A stretch of DNA of 64,000 nt from Cinclus cinclus (GCF_963662255.1 NC_085046.1:17830809-17894808), one strand, 5' to 3'. Shown: positions 24,561-36,228, counted from the first letter of the stretch. Notes: generated by a model not told the origin, from the sequence alone. A program made the numbers and translations.

Positions 24561-25206
24561 CTAAGGCAGCTGCGGAAGACTCGCCGTTGAGACGTTCGGG
24601 AGAACCCAGGACCAGCGGACCGCCGGCTGTCTCAACCTGGCATCATCAGCGCCTGGATAAACCCCAGCAACCCGCAACGCGCCGCGGCTCTTTGTTCGCG
24701 CGGCGATGGGACGGGGATTCGGTGCTGGGGGCGGCCGGTGGTTCGGGCTGGGGACAGAGGGGACAGCTCTGTCGCGGTCCCCTGCCTCGGGGGCTCCGCT
24801 CTCGGAGGAGGGCGAGCCGCCACCGGCCTCCCGTGGCCCGGCGCTGCGGGATGGGCTCGGGGAGTCGGCGCTCCCCGCGGGTGCGGATCCCGGTCCCCTC
24901 CCCGCAGCGTCCAGCGGAGCCCTGGGGGATGGGGAGGACACGGCTGACCGCACTGCTGGAGCCCCCTGCCCGAGCCGACCCCCGCCTCTGCTCGGGACAC
25001 TCACAAGCACGGGGACACGCGGGGACAAAAGAATACTCTTTCCCGGCCGCGGGGATCCCCAGGGGAGAGGTGGGCTGTGCGTGGGAGCCGGGGGAGGGGG
25101 GACGATCCGCACTGCCCCCGCCCCTCGCCGGGGCTCCCCGCTGCCTCCTGCCAGCGGGCGGGGCCGCTCGGAGCCGGGACCCCCCCGCCGCCCCCGGCCC
25201 CGCGGC

Positions 25207-25224
25207 CGCCCCGCCCCGCCCCGC
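25207..25224. promoter_or_regulatory. Tandem GC boxes (Sp/KLF sites)
   Basis: Three overlapping CCGCCCC units in a row, the reverse complement of the Sp1 core GGGGCGG, near the centre of CpG island 2. Confidence 0.6.
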
Positions 25225-25390
25225 AGCTGCTCGGCCTCCGCCGGGAGGGAACGCGGGCCCGCGCGGAAATCCAGGTGCGGGGCGCGGGCCCCGCCGCCCC
25301 CGCGGAGCCGCCGCGCCCCGGGCGCTGCCCCGGCCCTGCCTCCCGGCGGCGGGGCCGAGCGGGGCCCGGGCTGGCGGGGGCTCGGCCGGG

Positions 25391-25422
25391 GGTGTCCCGG
25401 TGCGGGGGTGTCCCGGTGCGGG
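25391..25422. repeat. Two-copy 16-bp GC-rich tandem duplication
   Basis: GGTGTCCCGGTGCGGG occurs twice back to back without mismatch. Because the unit is not a multiple of three, it argues against the overlapping open frames being selected for protein. Confidence 0.85.
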
Positions 25423-25540
25423 GGCGCATCCCCGGAGGCGAGCGGCGGTGCGGGAGCGGCGTCCGGCTGGAGCGGCGGCCGGAGGGCCGCGCGGTGTCCG
25501 GGCTGCGAGAGGGGCCGTGGTGGAGCAACTCCCTTTGAAC

Positions 25541-25849
25541 TTTGGCCAATATTTAATGACTTGGGAGGCAGATAAGATGGGGAATAAAATATTCATGGTC
25601 TCAATAAAGACGGGGACCCGGAGTATTGGAAAGATGAAAAACTGTACAGCTCGCAGAAAGGGTGCAGAAAACAGCCATCTTGAATATTTTAATCTCTGGC
25701 AAGTGTTTCTTTGGAACAAAATGGATGTTGGAGGGAAACAGCATAGTTAACATTACTGTAGCCTTCCATTTCTAACACCATTCCTCTCGCAGAATTCAGC
25801 TGGCACGAAGCAGGGAGACTGGAAGGAACGCCACAGCCTTTCATCTACC
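25541..25849. other. AT-rich flank of CpG island 2
   Basis: Composition changes abruptly to AT-rich after 25540, beginning with GGCCAATATTTAATGAC, which contains an NF-Y-type CCAAT core. The 387-codon frame runs on to 25750 here, where its residue composition changes completely, another sign that it is not one protein. No exon recognised. Confidence 0.5.
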
Positions 25850-26280
25850 TACAATGGCAATAAATAATCATAATCTGAATGCTGTGGTCTGGAAATTTAG
25901 TACCTCTCTAAGTGACGGTGCTTTTTTTACCCACGATTTATATCGATTTGTTTTCATCGACATAAGTCACATGTAATGCTGCAAAAACACCTTCAGAGCT
26001 CAGGCAACATAAAGAAACAATTGGTCCGTGTTCAGCCAGAACACATCGGTAAAGATTTTTTTGGTTTTTTATGATATTGTACGTTGTTACCATCACCAAA
26101 ATCAAAGGAGGTATTGCTGCCGATTACCCTGGAAATTGAATCAGGGCCTGGGTTCAGAGTTTGTTGTGTATTCATGATATGAACCAATTATTTTAAGGAT
26201 TCATTGTTTCGCCATAAAAATCACTCTAGGCTGAAATTACGCTTAAAAAGTCCCCAGGTTTTTTTCCACTTCTACTAAAA
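25850..26280. promoter_or_regulatory. Candidate conserved non-coding element beside CpG island 2
   Basis: The stretch carries ATCGAT (ONECUT/CUX-type, 25942-25947), AACAAT (SOX-type, 26016-26021), ATCAAAG (TCF/LEF-type, about 26101-26107) and several ATTA cores in repeat-free sequence. This density and the position 0.3 kb from a CpG island suggest an enhancer or promoter-proximal element. Conservation cannot be tested here. Confidence 0.35.
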
Positions 26281-26400
26281 TGGGTTAACAGCTGTCTTTA
26301 TTTTTTCTTTCTTTTTCTCCCACCTTAAAGTGATGGTGAAAACAAATACAACATGCTGATTTCAGATGCTTTTTGTTTACATATAACTGCAAAATAGATT
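26281..26400. other. T-rich lead-in, nothing recognised
   Basis: Short T-rich sequence running into the homopolymer block; no feature recognised. Confidence 0.5.
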
Positions 26401-26565
26401 TTCCATTTTTTTTTTTTTTGGTTGATGGGTTGGGTTTTTTTTTTTCATTTTTTCCCCCTAAGAATTGAAAGGTTTTTAATAAGGTTGGGCCTTCACAAAT
26501 TTTAATTTTTTTTTGTTGTTGGTTTTCTGTTTTTTTTTTTGTTTTTTTTTTTTTTTTTTTTTTTT
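26401..26565. repeat. T-rich low-complexity block with T11-G-T24
   Basis: Several T runs follow one another, the longest being T11 (26530-26540), a single G, then T24 (26542-26565). The T runs could be the reverse complement of old A tracts or simple slippage; no element body adjoins. Confidence 0.9.
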
Positions 26566-29500
26566 ACAGAGGAACAACCGACTGGAGTGGGGGGGGTGTG
26601 GTGAGAGCAGAGACAATAAGTCAGTGGAACAGCTACACAGGCTCAGAAAGGCTCCTTCCCCTGGATTATTTATTTATTTCTTTTCTCGTTGCTGTTTGCT
26701 TACTTTGGACCTACTCCTTCAAAGATAAGCACAGCATAAACAATGCACTTAAAAAAAAAAGAAACAAAGACAACTAAAAAATACAGTGCAGGGATGGCTA
26801 GAGAGAATTGTCTGAAGATTAAAGGATAGGATTTTGAGACAGAACTGCTTGATTTTATTCACTTACTTGTTTCTTTAAAGTCAATTTGAGCAGCAGTTTT
26901 AATTCTAATTGTTAAGGATAACGTTCCTGTTGAGAACTGTATTGTTCTTATTATATGTTTTAATTTTGAAGGAAATTCTGAGGTACTGCATATGCAGTTC
27001 CTAATTACTTCAGCATCTTGGTACAGGTTACTTTCTGCAGCTGAACATTTTTACTTTAATTTCTCAGTTCCATATTCTTCCCCATGGATTGATACATAAA
27101 AACGTATTTAGCACCTCTTTCTACGCATCCTGATGTTGGTACAGCATTTCTTGAGACTATTTGAATCAAAGGCACTATGAAACCAAGCAGATTCCCCATT
27201 ATTTTTATAATTGTAGCACACAAGAATCTCCAAAGAATGGCATTTGGGAAAAGCAGAGTGAGCAAAATTACTGAAATGCAAATGACAAGCTCCATCGAAG
27301 GCTAAAATTACAAACTTGCGCTTGTGACCAAAAAAAATGCATAGACTAGAAACAATAACCTAGAAAAGCAGGCACTGACTTTTTAATGGACAAGTCTTGT
27401 TCTGAAAATGAAAGAGACACTCAGCTCAAATTTTAATATTATCTAAGAAACAGGAAGATTACAACCAGATTGAGTAACGCTGGAGACTGCTGTAGGGCCC
27501 AGAGAGGAAAGCTGTGTCACATTTGCTGAAAGCTTAAGGAACTGCATTTAAATGTCATGGAAATCCGATTTATGTGTGAAAGGTATGCGGGGTTCCAGGG
27601 AGGAAACAGGGTGTGAAGAAGGACCAAGGAGATATAACACTGTATTTTGTCCCACAGATATGAAGGACAGGAACATTTTGTTGAAATAAATAGAATAAAT
27701 AAATAAATTTATTTCTAAATTATAAATCAATAAAATATAAATTGCTTTAAAATTATTTTTATGATTACTCAAAATACATTTTTGCTCCAAAGAAATGCAT
27801 TCACAAGAAGAGAAATGCCAGTATAATGTTTTTCCTTTAAAGGATATGACTATGATTCATGAAGTTCATTTGCCCTAATGTACTTAAAACATTGTTACAT
27901 GTAATAGGCTCTGATTATTTTTTTCTGTTAAGTATTATATTCCTTTGTCATCATCATAGCTTTGTTGGCAAAACCTGAGAACTAAATTGCACCTTCATGT
28001 TTAAACAGACAGGGAGATTTGTGGGAATACTTCTATCTACATCTTCCAGAAAAGCAAGAAATATCTGGGAGTTTCCAAATAACTGAGGCCAAGGGACTGG
28101 TGATTTTATATTTTATTCCGAATGGACAGGATATTCTGCTTATTTTATTTTCTTGTGTCATTGTCATATCAGGCTCTACAAGCAACTGTTAAATACTTGC
28201 TAGAGTAGTGCATATATTGATAAGGAATAATTGGTTTAACAAGCTGTGAGTTGTTTATAAACATTCTGCTTAAAAGTTGGTGCTGCTAAATCCCTTGTAC
28301 TGTTTAAAAGATGATTGTAAAGCAGTGAAGTAAAATGGCAGGATTAGAGTGATAATTTTTACAGATTCCCTGCAAATATTTCTGGTTTTGTAAGACAGAT
28401 ATGTTCTTCAGATCATGTCTCTAAATATTTCCTCTCCCATGGTTCGATTGAAAGTAGGCAGTGATAAGTGGTTACTACTCAAAATTAAGATCTTCAGTTT
28501 AATGTGAGGACATATTTTATCTGGTCTTTTTTCTTGGGTGTCATAAATATTCTGAAGCTCAAAAATTAGCCTTGCAGATGCTCTCCATAATTTGCTTAGC
28601 CTCAGCAGAGAGAAAGTGATACAGAAAAGGTCTGTGCCATGACACACACTGTGCTCAGTGCTCTTGGGCCTCACAGGGCTGCCAGCCCTGAAGTACTTTC
28701 AGTATAAATGAGAGATAAAACTCATAATTAATGATGTGCAAAGCTTTCTGTTTAGACAAATATTTGCAAAAATGTTTTATTCATTTTCCTTTAATATTTA
28801 GCAGTGGATTCTGGGTTTAACTGGGTCTAACTTGAAATGAAAAAAAAAAAAAAAAGGAAGGATTTTTCCTCTTTCATTTTCCTTTGGGCAGCACAGGTCT
28901 GGACACACCGAAGGTAGAGTTTCTCCACAGCTGGTGGAGCCGTGGCTGTCCTTGACTTCTCTCATATGAATTGTTCACTCCCAGCTTGTAACTTGTTCTG
29001 TTATATCATGTTGTCCAGATCCTGAAAAACAGAGATCTTCTGTATGCCTAACCAAACTATTCCTTTTTTTTTTCAGTCCTAAGATCCAGCATTTGCTTTT
29101 ACTGCTATCACATACTTTTAAAATCCCAGATATGCTGGCTGGAAAGGTAATAATTAGGAGTTTATTGTAGAAGGAAGATAAGATTATCTGCAGTAAAGAT
29201 TTATTATTAGAAAATGAATAGCCTCATTTTCAAGATTTAAGAGACTTGTACAAATTACTATTGCTGGGTGGTTTTTCAGTTTCCAGTTCACATTAGTCCT
29301 GAAAACACTGTTTGGGGCCTATTACCCAGCTTTTGGAAAGTATTCTTGTGGTGGAAAAATTTGTAAGGGATTTGGAAATGAGGACTCATCTGGCTAGTAG
29401 ATGTTCATAAAAATCTTAATGACTTCAGCAGCCTGAGGCTGTTGAGGCTGGGCTGGGCTTGGCTGGAAACTACGTGGCTTACTGGAGGATCCTCTCCCTA

Positions 29501-31140
29501 CGTGTGTGGTGGTGATAAGGGAAGAGCCGAAAAAAGGCTTTGAAATCTTTGACTATATCTGTGGCTGGACTGACACCATCTCTTTTAAAAATTATTCTGT
29601 ATTACAAATCACATTTTAAAAGATAGTAGCTCTAATGTGTAGGACAGTGTGGAAACTTGTGCATAGAACTATTCAGGTTTTCCTACAAAGGCACTTCGCA
29701 GTTTTATACATGCCATTTTCTTGCTTTACTTTGCAGCTTATGTAAAGAGCATATTCATCTGAATGGAAAGTGTTTTCAATTTAGTTTGTGTTGCTTTGGA
29801 GGGCTTTTTAAGCTAAAATCACAATGTATTTGACTTAAATGGTGACATGTTATATATGGAAAAGCTGCTTTCCAACATTTCCAGAGGCTTTTACATACTT
29901 CAGTAATTTTACTGTTACTAGACATCTGTGTGCTTTTAACTCAAAGGCAATGCTGTTGATCTTAGGGGTAACTTGACGTTGGTGTTAATAGGCAAGGGAG
30001 AAATCTACTTTATGGTCAGTTTGGCAGCTGGCTTGAAAAGTGAAATGATACAAATCCAGTATTGGTTCATTAAAAAGAAAAACAACCCACCTTCATGTTC
30101 CATTCCAAGCTGGTCTGTGCGTACTGAGCACATGATACAGCTGAGCCAATTGATGCTATTGAGAGCTGGGGATTGTCTCTGAAATCCATCCTAATTTTCA
30201 CTGAACATATTTAAATCTGTTTCTCTGTAAGAAAATGTAAGAAGATGTTGTCTTGATCTCACAGGGCTGAATAGGATGGCCCTCAAGGTGAGGAATACCG
30301 TCGTTCTCCTGCGAAGGAAAAAAAGGGTGTAGTTTAGAAAAACTCAGCTGATGGTCATTCTCCCCAGGAAAAATTCTGCTGTCACTCAGCCATGGGCTGC
30401 AGTACACTGCAGCGGTCTGCTGCTCTGCCAACCTCTGGGGCATTCCTCTGGCAGCAAACTAAAATAAATCCCAGCTGAGTACCAGCACGAGGCTGTGAAG
30501 TGTCCTGGGAACTGCAAGGTGAGTTGCTGCAGCACGATGATGGCATCAGCCAGGCTACCAAAGCAAGGCCTTCTTTGTTATCCCTATCCTACAGGGCTGA
30601 GGAGCACTCTACCAAATAAGACATTTTGCTTTAACTGTTACTGGTTATGTATTAAATCTCTCTCTCTGTCTCTGACTTTGCTGAGATTCCTCTTGGCAGA
30701 CAAGCAGATTTGCCTGTGACATTACTAACCTGCAGAGGAAAAACAGGTTATTGCAACAACACAGTCGACTTATTACAGTGGCCACTGTCATCCCTAAGAG
30801 ATTATTTCCCAAATTTGGTGTTTGGGACACTCTGCTGATTTAGTTAGTGATTCAAACTGTTTGTCTCTGCCTTTCAGGAGTAGGGATTTAGGTGTTGTCT
30901 GCAGGAGGCAGCTGGGAATGTGGTGCTCACAGAGACTCCAGAGCATTTGCTGAAGGTCCAGCCCCACCAGACCAGGCAGTCAGAGCTTTCAGAGGCAAAA
31001 GCTCTCCTTCCCTGAGCCCTCAGTGCCCTTCAGTGTCCTCCTCCAGTGTGAGGAGCACAAAGAAGAAAGGAACAAATTTGTGGTGCTGGTGCAGTTGGCA
31101 ATAGCTTCAGCAAGTTCACATGTGGGCGTATGGAAACAAA
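26566..31140. other. Non-coding stretch, nothing recognised
   Basis: AT-rich unique DNA with an A16-type run near 28840 and TAAA-rich patches around 27690-27740. No frame over 90 codons and no named repeat. The last 600 bases (30300-31140) are more GC-rich, but no exon is recognised. Confidence 0.65.
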
Positions 31141-31141
31141 C

Positions 31142-31358
31142 CCTCTCCTCTCCTCTCCTCTCCTCTCCTCTCCTCTCCTCTCCTCTCCTCTCCTCTCCTC
31201 TCCTCTCCTCTCCTCTCCTCTCCTCTCCTCTCCTCTCCTCTCCTCTCCTCTCCTCTCCTCTCCTCTCCTCTCCTCTCCTCTCCTCTCCTCTCCTCTCCTC
31301 TCCTCTCCTCTCCTCTCCTCTCCTCTCCTCTCCTCTCCTCTCCTCTCCTCTCCTCTCC
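31142..31358. repeat. (CCTCT)n pentanucleotide array
   Basis: About 43 uninterrupted units of the pentamer over roughly 217 bp, with essentially no internal variants. The pure pyrimidine/purine asymmetry could adopt H-DNA. Open frames of 80 to 173 codons on both strands across it are pure repeat translation. Confidence 0.98.
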
Positions 31359-31427
31359 GTGATTCAGTCTCCTTCCTCTGCTCTGTGTTTGGAGCAGTTT
31401 TTCCTGGTGTGGGTCAGGTGCTGCAAG

Positions 31428-31502
31428 CATCCATCCATCCATCCATCCATCCATCCATCCATCCATCCATCCATCCATCCATCCATCCATCCATCCATCC
31501 CT
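31428..31502. repeat. (ATCC)n tetranucleotide array
   Basis: About 18 uninterrupted units, only 70 bp after the pentamer array, so the two form a compound microsatellite. The minus-strand frame reads as a repeated Met-Asp-Gly-Trp, a translation artefact. Confidence 0.98.
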
Positions 31503-32031
31503 CTATCCCTGCTGTTCCTGCAGCTGCCCACACCTCTGGCTTAGCTCCTCCAGAGCAGCAGTTCCTATCAGGCAGCAACACGAGTGCTGTCTGTACAAGA
31601 TGAATTTTCTCACTCGTGTTTTCTCTCATCTCTTCATTTTCCCTTGGTCTTTCTGCTGGATTTTTTTCTTCTGAGAACCCTCACTCCCTTTGGTCGCTTT
31701 CCCATTTTTCCCCTGCCCCCTTTTCCTTTCATTCTTTCATTTTTCTAATTTCTTCTATTCTCCCTTCACTTATTTTTCTCTCTATTATCTTTCCTGTCCT
31801 CCTCTGCATTCTTTCAATCCCAGCAGGGCTCGCGCATACAAATTGACCCCCTCCCAGCCGGTAATGCGATCGAAGCTCTTTGTGGCTCCTACTATCTCTA
31901 TGGTAACTATCAGGGGGGTCTCGAGAGTGGTGCTAGACCCAGAGCATCGGCCCACGTACTGTTGTACTGTTGTTCTTGCCAGCGTTATGTGCTGACCACA
32001 TGGGCTTGACTGCTCATTTACAACTACTTCT

Positions 32032-32035
<4 letters not shown>
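31503..32035. other. Non-coding stretch, nothing recognised
   Basis: Pyrimidine-rich at first (31600-31800), then a CpG-containing unique segment (31830-31990) leading to the A tract. No recognised gene. Confidence 0.6.

Positions 32036-32066
<31 letters not shown>
32036..32066. repeat. A31 homopolymer
   Basis: Thirty-one consecutive A residues. Such a tract can mark a retroposed transcript, but avian CR1 does not normally leave poly(A) tails, and no AATAAA precedes it within 30 bases. Simple slippage is equally likely. Confidence 0.95.
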
Positions 32067-32068
<2 letters not shown>

Positions 32069-33279
32069 TACCCCCCAAAGTGCTTAAATGGAGAAAACAG
32101 ACAGCATGCTTGAGTACAAATTGTTGTTGGGTTCTCTGTGTTTTGGAATATGGTTTCTGGTTTCAGAGTTGCTTTACTTGGTGGATGTGTTGTTTTCTAA
32201 TCGTTGTGGAGAGGCACACTGGCTGTTTCATAGACTCTGGGAACTATGGTTATGCTGCAAAAACGAGTATCTGCATTGCATGGGTGGCCAGTGGTGCTGC
32301 AGTGGTGCTGGTTGTAACTGCCAGTGCAGACTGAGAAAATATTTACAAGGGGTTTGCATGTTATGAATATTGTGAGCCCTTGCTTTTCCCCATGCTAACC
32401 AGCTTACCTCATGCCCCGAGTTTCTGGGATTTGTGCAAGCAAGGAGCAGCCATAGGATTTGATGGAAAGAATGCCTGAAAAACCTATGATGTGACAGAAA
32501 AAAATGGATGTGTTCCCTTTTGGTGCTAAGATTTTCCTCAAATAGCCAGAGATGCCAGTGGAAAAACAGGGAGACAATGAAACCTAAGTCTTTGTTAATT
32601 ATTATTTTTGCGATACACACAATACTAAAAATGCAATTCCTATAATGACTGTACTCCAAATATTGTTCCGTTAAATTCTTCAAAAACCACCGTGATTTTT
32701 GTGCCCCTTCCAAAAGCATATATATTTGTGCCCAAAAAATTTATTCAATTATAAATTTGTGCCCATTCCATTTATTCTATACCTGTTAATTCTGTTAATT
32801 GCTTCAGCTTTATAAGCAGCAATACATAAAACCTATTACTTTTAAAAAAACTTTCCTGGCTTTTAAAAATGCATAGTTTCATATCTTACATAGCTCTATT
32901 AAAAATTCTGAAATAAAAGGAAACTGGTCTTATTATATCCTGATGTTACATATTGCTGCATTACTTAGGACTTGCAAAGTCAATCAGTTAACTACACCTT
33001 ACAGCCTCTGAAAATTCACTACATGAAAATTCACTACACACCAAACACCATCCTATTTAAAACTCTTTAACCCTCAAAAAATTAGCCAGCAGTGTTGACT
33101 CTGAAAGAAGCACCTTGCTCTAAATCTTTGAAAGGAATAAACTTCAGAAGATGATTATTAGATTTTTCATCTGTCTTCATAATCCATATTCATAACTTCA
33201 TTAATCCTTTAGTTCACTTAACGGTGCATTGATGAGAGTTTTACATCTACTTGCTTGTGTGTAAATCAACATCCATAAA
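32067..33279. other. Non-coding stretch with small direct duplications
   Basis: A 163-codon minus frame (32228-32719) has no recognisable domain and overlaps two plus frames. An imperfect duplication around ATTTGTGCCCA recurs near 32727 and 32756. A perfect 15-bp tandem duplication, TGAAAATTCACTACA, lies at 33009-33038. No gene recognised. Confidence 0.55.
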
Positions 33280-33480
33280 CTGCCTTTTTGGATGAAATGC
33301 AGCCGGCGGTGACAGGGTTAACACTGTGGGCATTTAAGTGGTCATAATTAACAGTCCATTAAGATGAATGGAGTAAGTCGCACTTAGCAATGCTGTTGTT
33401 TAATTCTGCCTGTTTACAGACTCAGGAGGACAACAGCAAGGGGGTTGAGATTGCCCAGGCTTTGCAGTAGGATAGCTAGG
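33280..33480. promoter_or_regulatory. Candidate conserved enhancer (NKX, homeodomain and FOX motifs)
   Basis: Within 85 bases there is an NKX2-type TTAAGTGG (33334-33341), a TAATTA homeodomain core (33345-33350) and a forkhead-type TGTTTAC (33411-33417), in repeat-free sequence of balanced composition. This is the best motif cluster in the window. Enhancer status is inferred from motifs, not seen. Confidence 0.35.
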
Positions 33481-36153
33481 AATCACATTTTAAAATAAAT
33501 TATAACCAGATTTTTGGAAAAATAAATCACTTAGGAAAACACATTTCCTGGTTTGGAGGGTTTCTGTTGTCCCAGTTCACTTTCTCGAGTAAGTGGGTTG
33601 ATACTAACTTCGACTTTGCTTTCCACTGAACATGTACACCAAAACAAAGCCCTTACTATGCTTAATCCCCTCCCTGTTTCACAGGTATTTATATAAGCAA
33701 TGGATTTTGTAGCTGGTTATTAATAGGGATGCAGGAGAAACTCGGCTTTTCTAACCTGTGAGTGTCCTTCTGGCTCTGATGGATGGCTGCTCTTCCGCAG
33801 TGTTTAACATTTGATATAAAACCCCACTATTAATTTTGTCAATCTCAAGCATTAAAAATATTAAATAGAACATAAACCCAAACATGCCAGCCTAGAAAAT
33901 CTCTACTGTAGAAAATCCCCTTGGCTTTATTTGCCTTCCACATCCCCAAGTTTTTACAAAAAAGATTTTTCAGCTAATTCTCCGGTGAAGTTGAAAATTA
34001 GTTAAAAGGAAGCAAATTTTTTCATGCATTTTGTTAATTCCAAGACGTGAAGCTTTAAAGAAAAAAAAAATCACAAGACTATACTATACCAAGACTTGCA
34101 ATAGAACCCTGGGGGTTGCTAACTTTGCTGCTGAAGAATGCAGCTTTTGCTGCCAGTCTGGAGTCAGAGCTCTTGAGAGAGCTGGGATGGGCCCAGGTGG
34201 AGAATTCACTATTTGAGCAAGGACGATTTTAGCCAAAAAGCAGTAGTGAAACTGCTAGAGAACCCTGTCATTTTGAAGTAATACGCAGTTCTTTTTATAA
34301 GGTCTCCATTTTATTGGTACAATTTTTTTCTTGTAAAGGATTGTGAGTGTAATTAATTATAGGCAATAAATTGTAAGTGCATTTCATAGCTCCTGTATGT
34401 CTGGCTGTATGACAGCACCCAGAAATGTGGTTGCTAAACATACTGAGGAGCAATAGAGTAAGCAGTCATTTTCTCTAGATTCTTGTTGGGGGCTTTTTTG
34501 GATATCAAGGAGTCAAAGCAGTATGACAAAAATTAAAAATTAACGATCCCATGAAATATTTTAACTACTGATGTCGACATAAATTACTGATACGTTTTTC
34601 CAGACACCGTTTTGATCTTAAAGGCATGAATGTTGCTAAAAGATAATCTTAAAATACAATTATATAATTATGTTACCCATTCTTGTTAGCAATAACATAT
34701 TCATGAATTAATACAGTTCTGGTTTTGTCTACAGTTTGGATTTCTTGTACTTTAAATGTAACTGAAATTTAAAATTACAATGCTTTTTAAAAACTGAATT
34801 TTGAAGTTTTGATGACAAGTCTGAATGTTAATTTAAGCAAGCATGTGCTAGGTTAAATTAAAATTAGGCCATAGTACCTTAAACTTATTAAAAAGGAAAA
34901 TGTACCTGAATGATCCAGAGGGTTTCACAGCAATCCTTTGAAGAAAATCTCCTTTTATCAAGTTTTCCTGGAAAATCATATTTATAGAAATGTAAATTGA
35001 TTTGTTTTAAAAGAAATTATTTTAAATTAGTTTAGCAACTTGAATTCTGCATGTCTCTGATTGATAGAAATTGTTAATATATCAAAAGCAATGAAACTGA
35101 ACAAAATAGTCTGAATTAACATGAAACTACTTCATGCAGTATGCCACATGAAACCGTCAGTTATTTTCCAAAATTTAATAGGGTTTTCATTGATTAAAAA
35201 TAGAATCCAAAATAGAGGAGAAAGCCACATTTGAAGAACAGTAGAATACTTATTCATTAAGCAGGAATTAAAACAGGTTACAATAATATATCATCTATTG
35301 TACAGAGGTCAGTAGCTTGAAGGCAAAATTAATACTACTTTCTTTAAAAAAAGGCACCTTTTCCCTCTTTTTTTTTACCTGATACTTCATTCTTTGGTGG
35401 TTCTTGATCTGTGTCCCTCCTTTAATTCACCTTTAATTGCGGTCACTGATAATTTCAGCAACATGCTCTATGTTTTTCCCTTCTGATTTGTACAGTAACT
35501 AGCCACAAATCCTTTGACTTCCCCAGACCATAAGCCACTGGTTTCCACGGATTAGGAGTAGACTGTTTGCAGGATGTTGAGTAAATGTTCTTCCCAAGAA
35601 GTAAAACCATACTGCTTCTTTGTTCCAGCTGTAAAGAACCTGCCATGATAACAACAGCCTTTAAATGATGATGTCAAAATGTCAAAGAGGAAAGTGGCTG
35701 TGTGTGAGGTCAGGAGTCTCACTGATGCAGAAAACAATTGGAGAAAAAACTGGCATGAGTTCTGGTGAATTTTGGAATGGGTTCAAAAAGTGAATACTTA
35801 TGAGAGTGGCACAATATATTTATTCTGGACACAGAATCTGCTGGTTTCTTTTTCTTCCTTTTTTTTTCTTTTTTTTCTTCTTTTTTCTTTTTAAATTTTT
35901 TTTAAACTAAGATTAAACATACTACTCTCTCACTTCTAACCCTGCACACTTCCTCAAACGAGATGAAGAAGAATTAATGAACTTAATCTTTATATAAAAC
36001 TCCAATTTATTTAAACTAGAGTCTTGGATTTTGAGTTGTGGATCTTGATTTATACCAAGATTGTGGTGATATTTTTGATTGATGTGTATTTTGTATATCC
36101 TGCACATTTTGCATAAGCTGCTGTATATGTGGTCAGACTTCACACACACACAC
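33481..36153. other. AT-rich non-coding stretch
   Basis: Repeat-poor AT-rich sequence with no exon recognised. A T/C-rich low-complexity block covers about 35848-35906, and a short CA run lies at 36140-36152 next to the SINE tail. Confidence 0.6.
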
Positions 36154-36228
36154 TCACAGAATATTCTGAATTGGGATGGACCCACAAGGATCCTCGAGTC
36201 TGAGTATTAAGGGAATTGCCCATACTGA
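36154..36228 (-). mobile_element. 5'-truncated SINE (TguSINE1-like), reverse copy
   Basis: Read on the minus strand, it ends with the CR1-type tail that also closes the copy at 55265-55406: a CTTNTGGGTCC-like block, then AGAATATTCTGTGA. The match continues on the body side through a segment equivalent to GGCCATTCACTTAA (here diverged), then stops, so the tRNA head is missing. The adjacent CA run may be a corrupted end of the tail. Non-autonomous; mobilised by CR1 reverse transcriptase when active. Confidence 0.7.

Larger units (their letters stand above)
24560..25540. promoter_or_regulatory. CpG island 2, candidate Pol II promoter
   Basis: Extremely GC- and CpG-rich from about 24575 to 25520, with consecutive Sp1-type GC boxes at 25207-25224 and a two-copy 16-bp GC-rich duplication at 25391-25422. 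No TATA box stands out, as usual for island promoters. Overlapping frames of 387 (plus), 357 (minus) and 289 (plus) codons cover it and are Pro/Arg/Gly/Ala-rich, typical of stop-free GC-rich DNA. I cannot tell the direction of transcription or the gene. A first exon of a developmental gene or long non-coding RNA is plausible. Confidence 0.8.

Noticed and set aside
24561..25750. 387-codon plus, 357-codon minus and other long frames in CpG island 2
   Set aside because: Same compositional artefact; the 16-bp duplication inside shifts frame, and the residue composition of the 387-codon frame changes abruptly where the DNA becomes AT-rich.
31023..31629. Open frames of 71 to 173 codons with periodic sequence
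   Set aside because: They are translations of the pentamer and tetramer microsatellites, open on both strands.
32228..32719. 163-codon minus-strand frame
   Set aside because: No recognisable domain, overlapping frames on the other strand, AT-rich intergenic context; the length is within chance for 64 kb.
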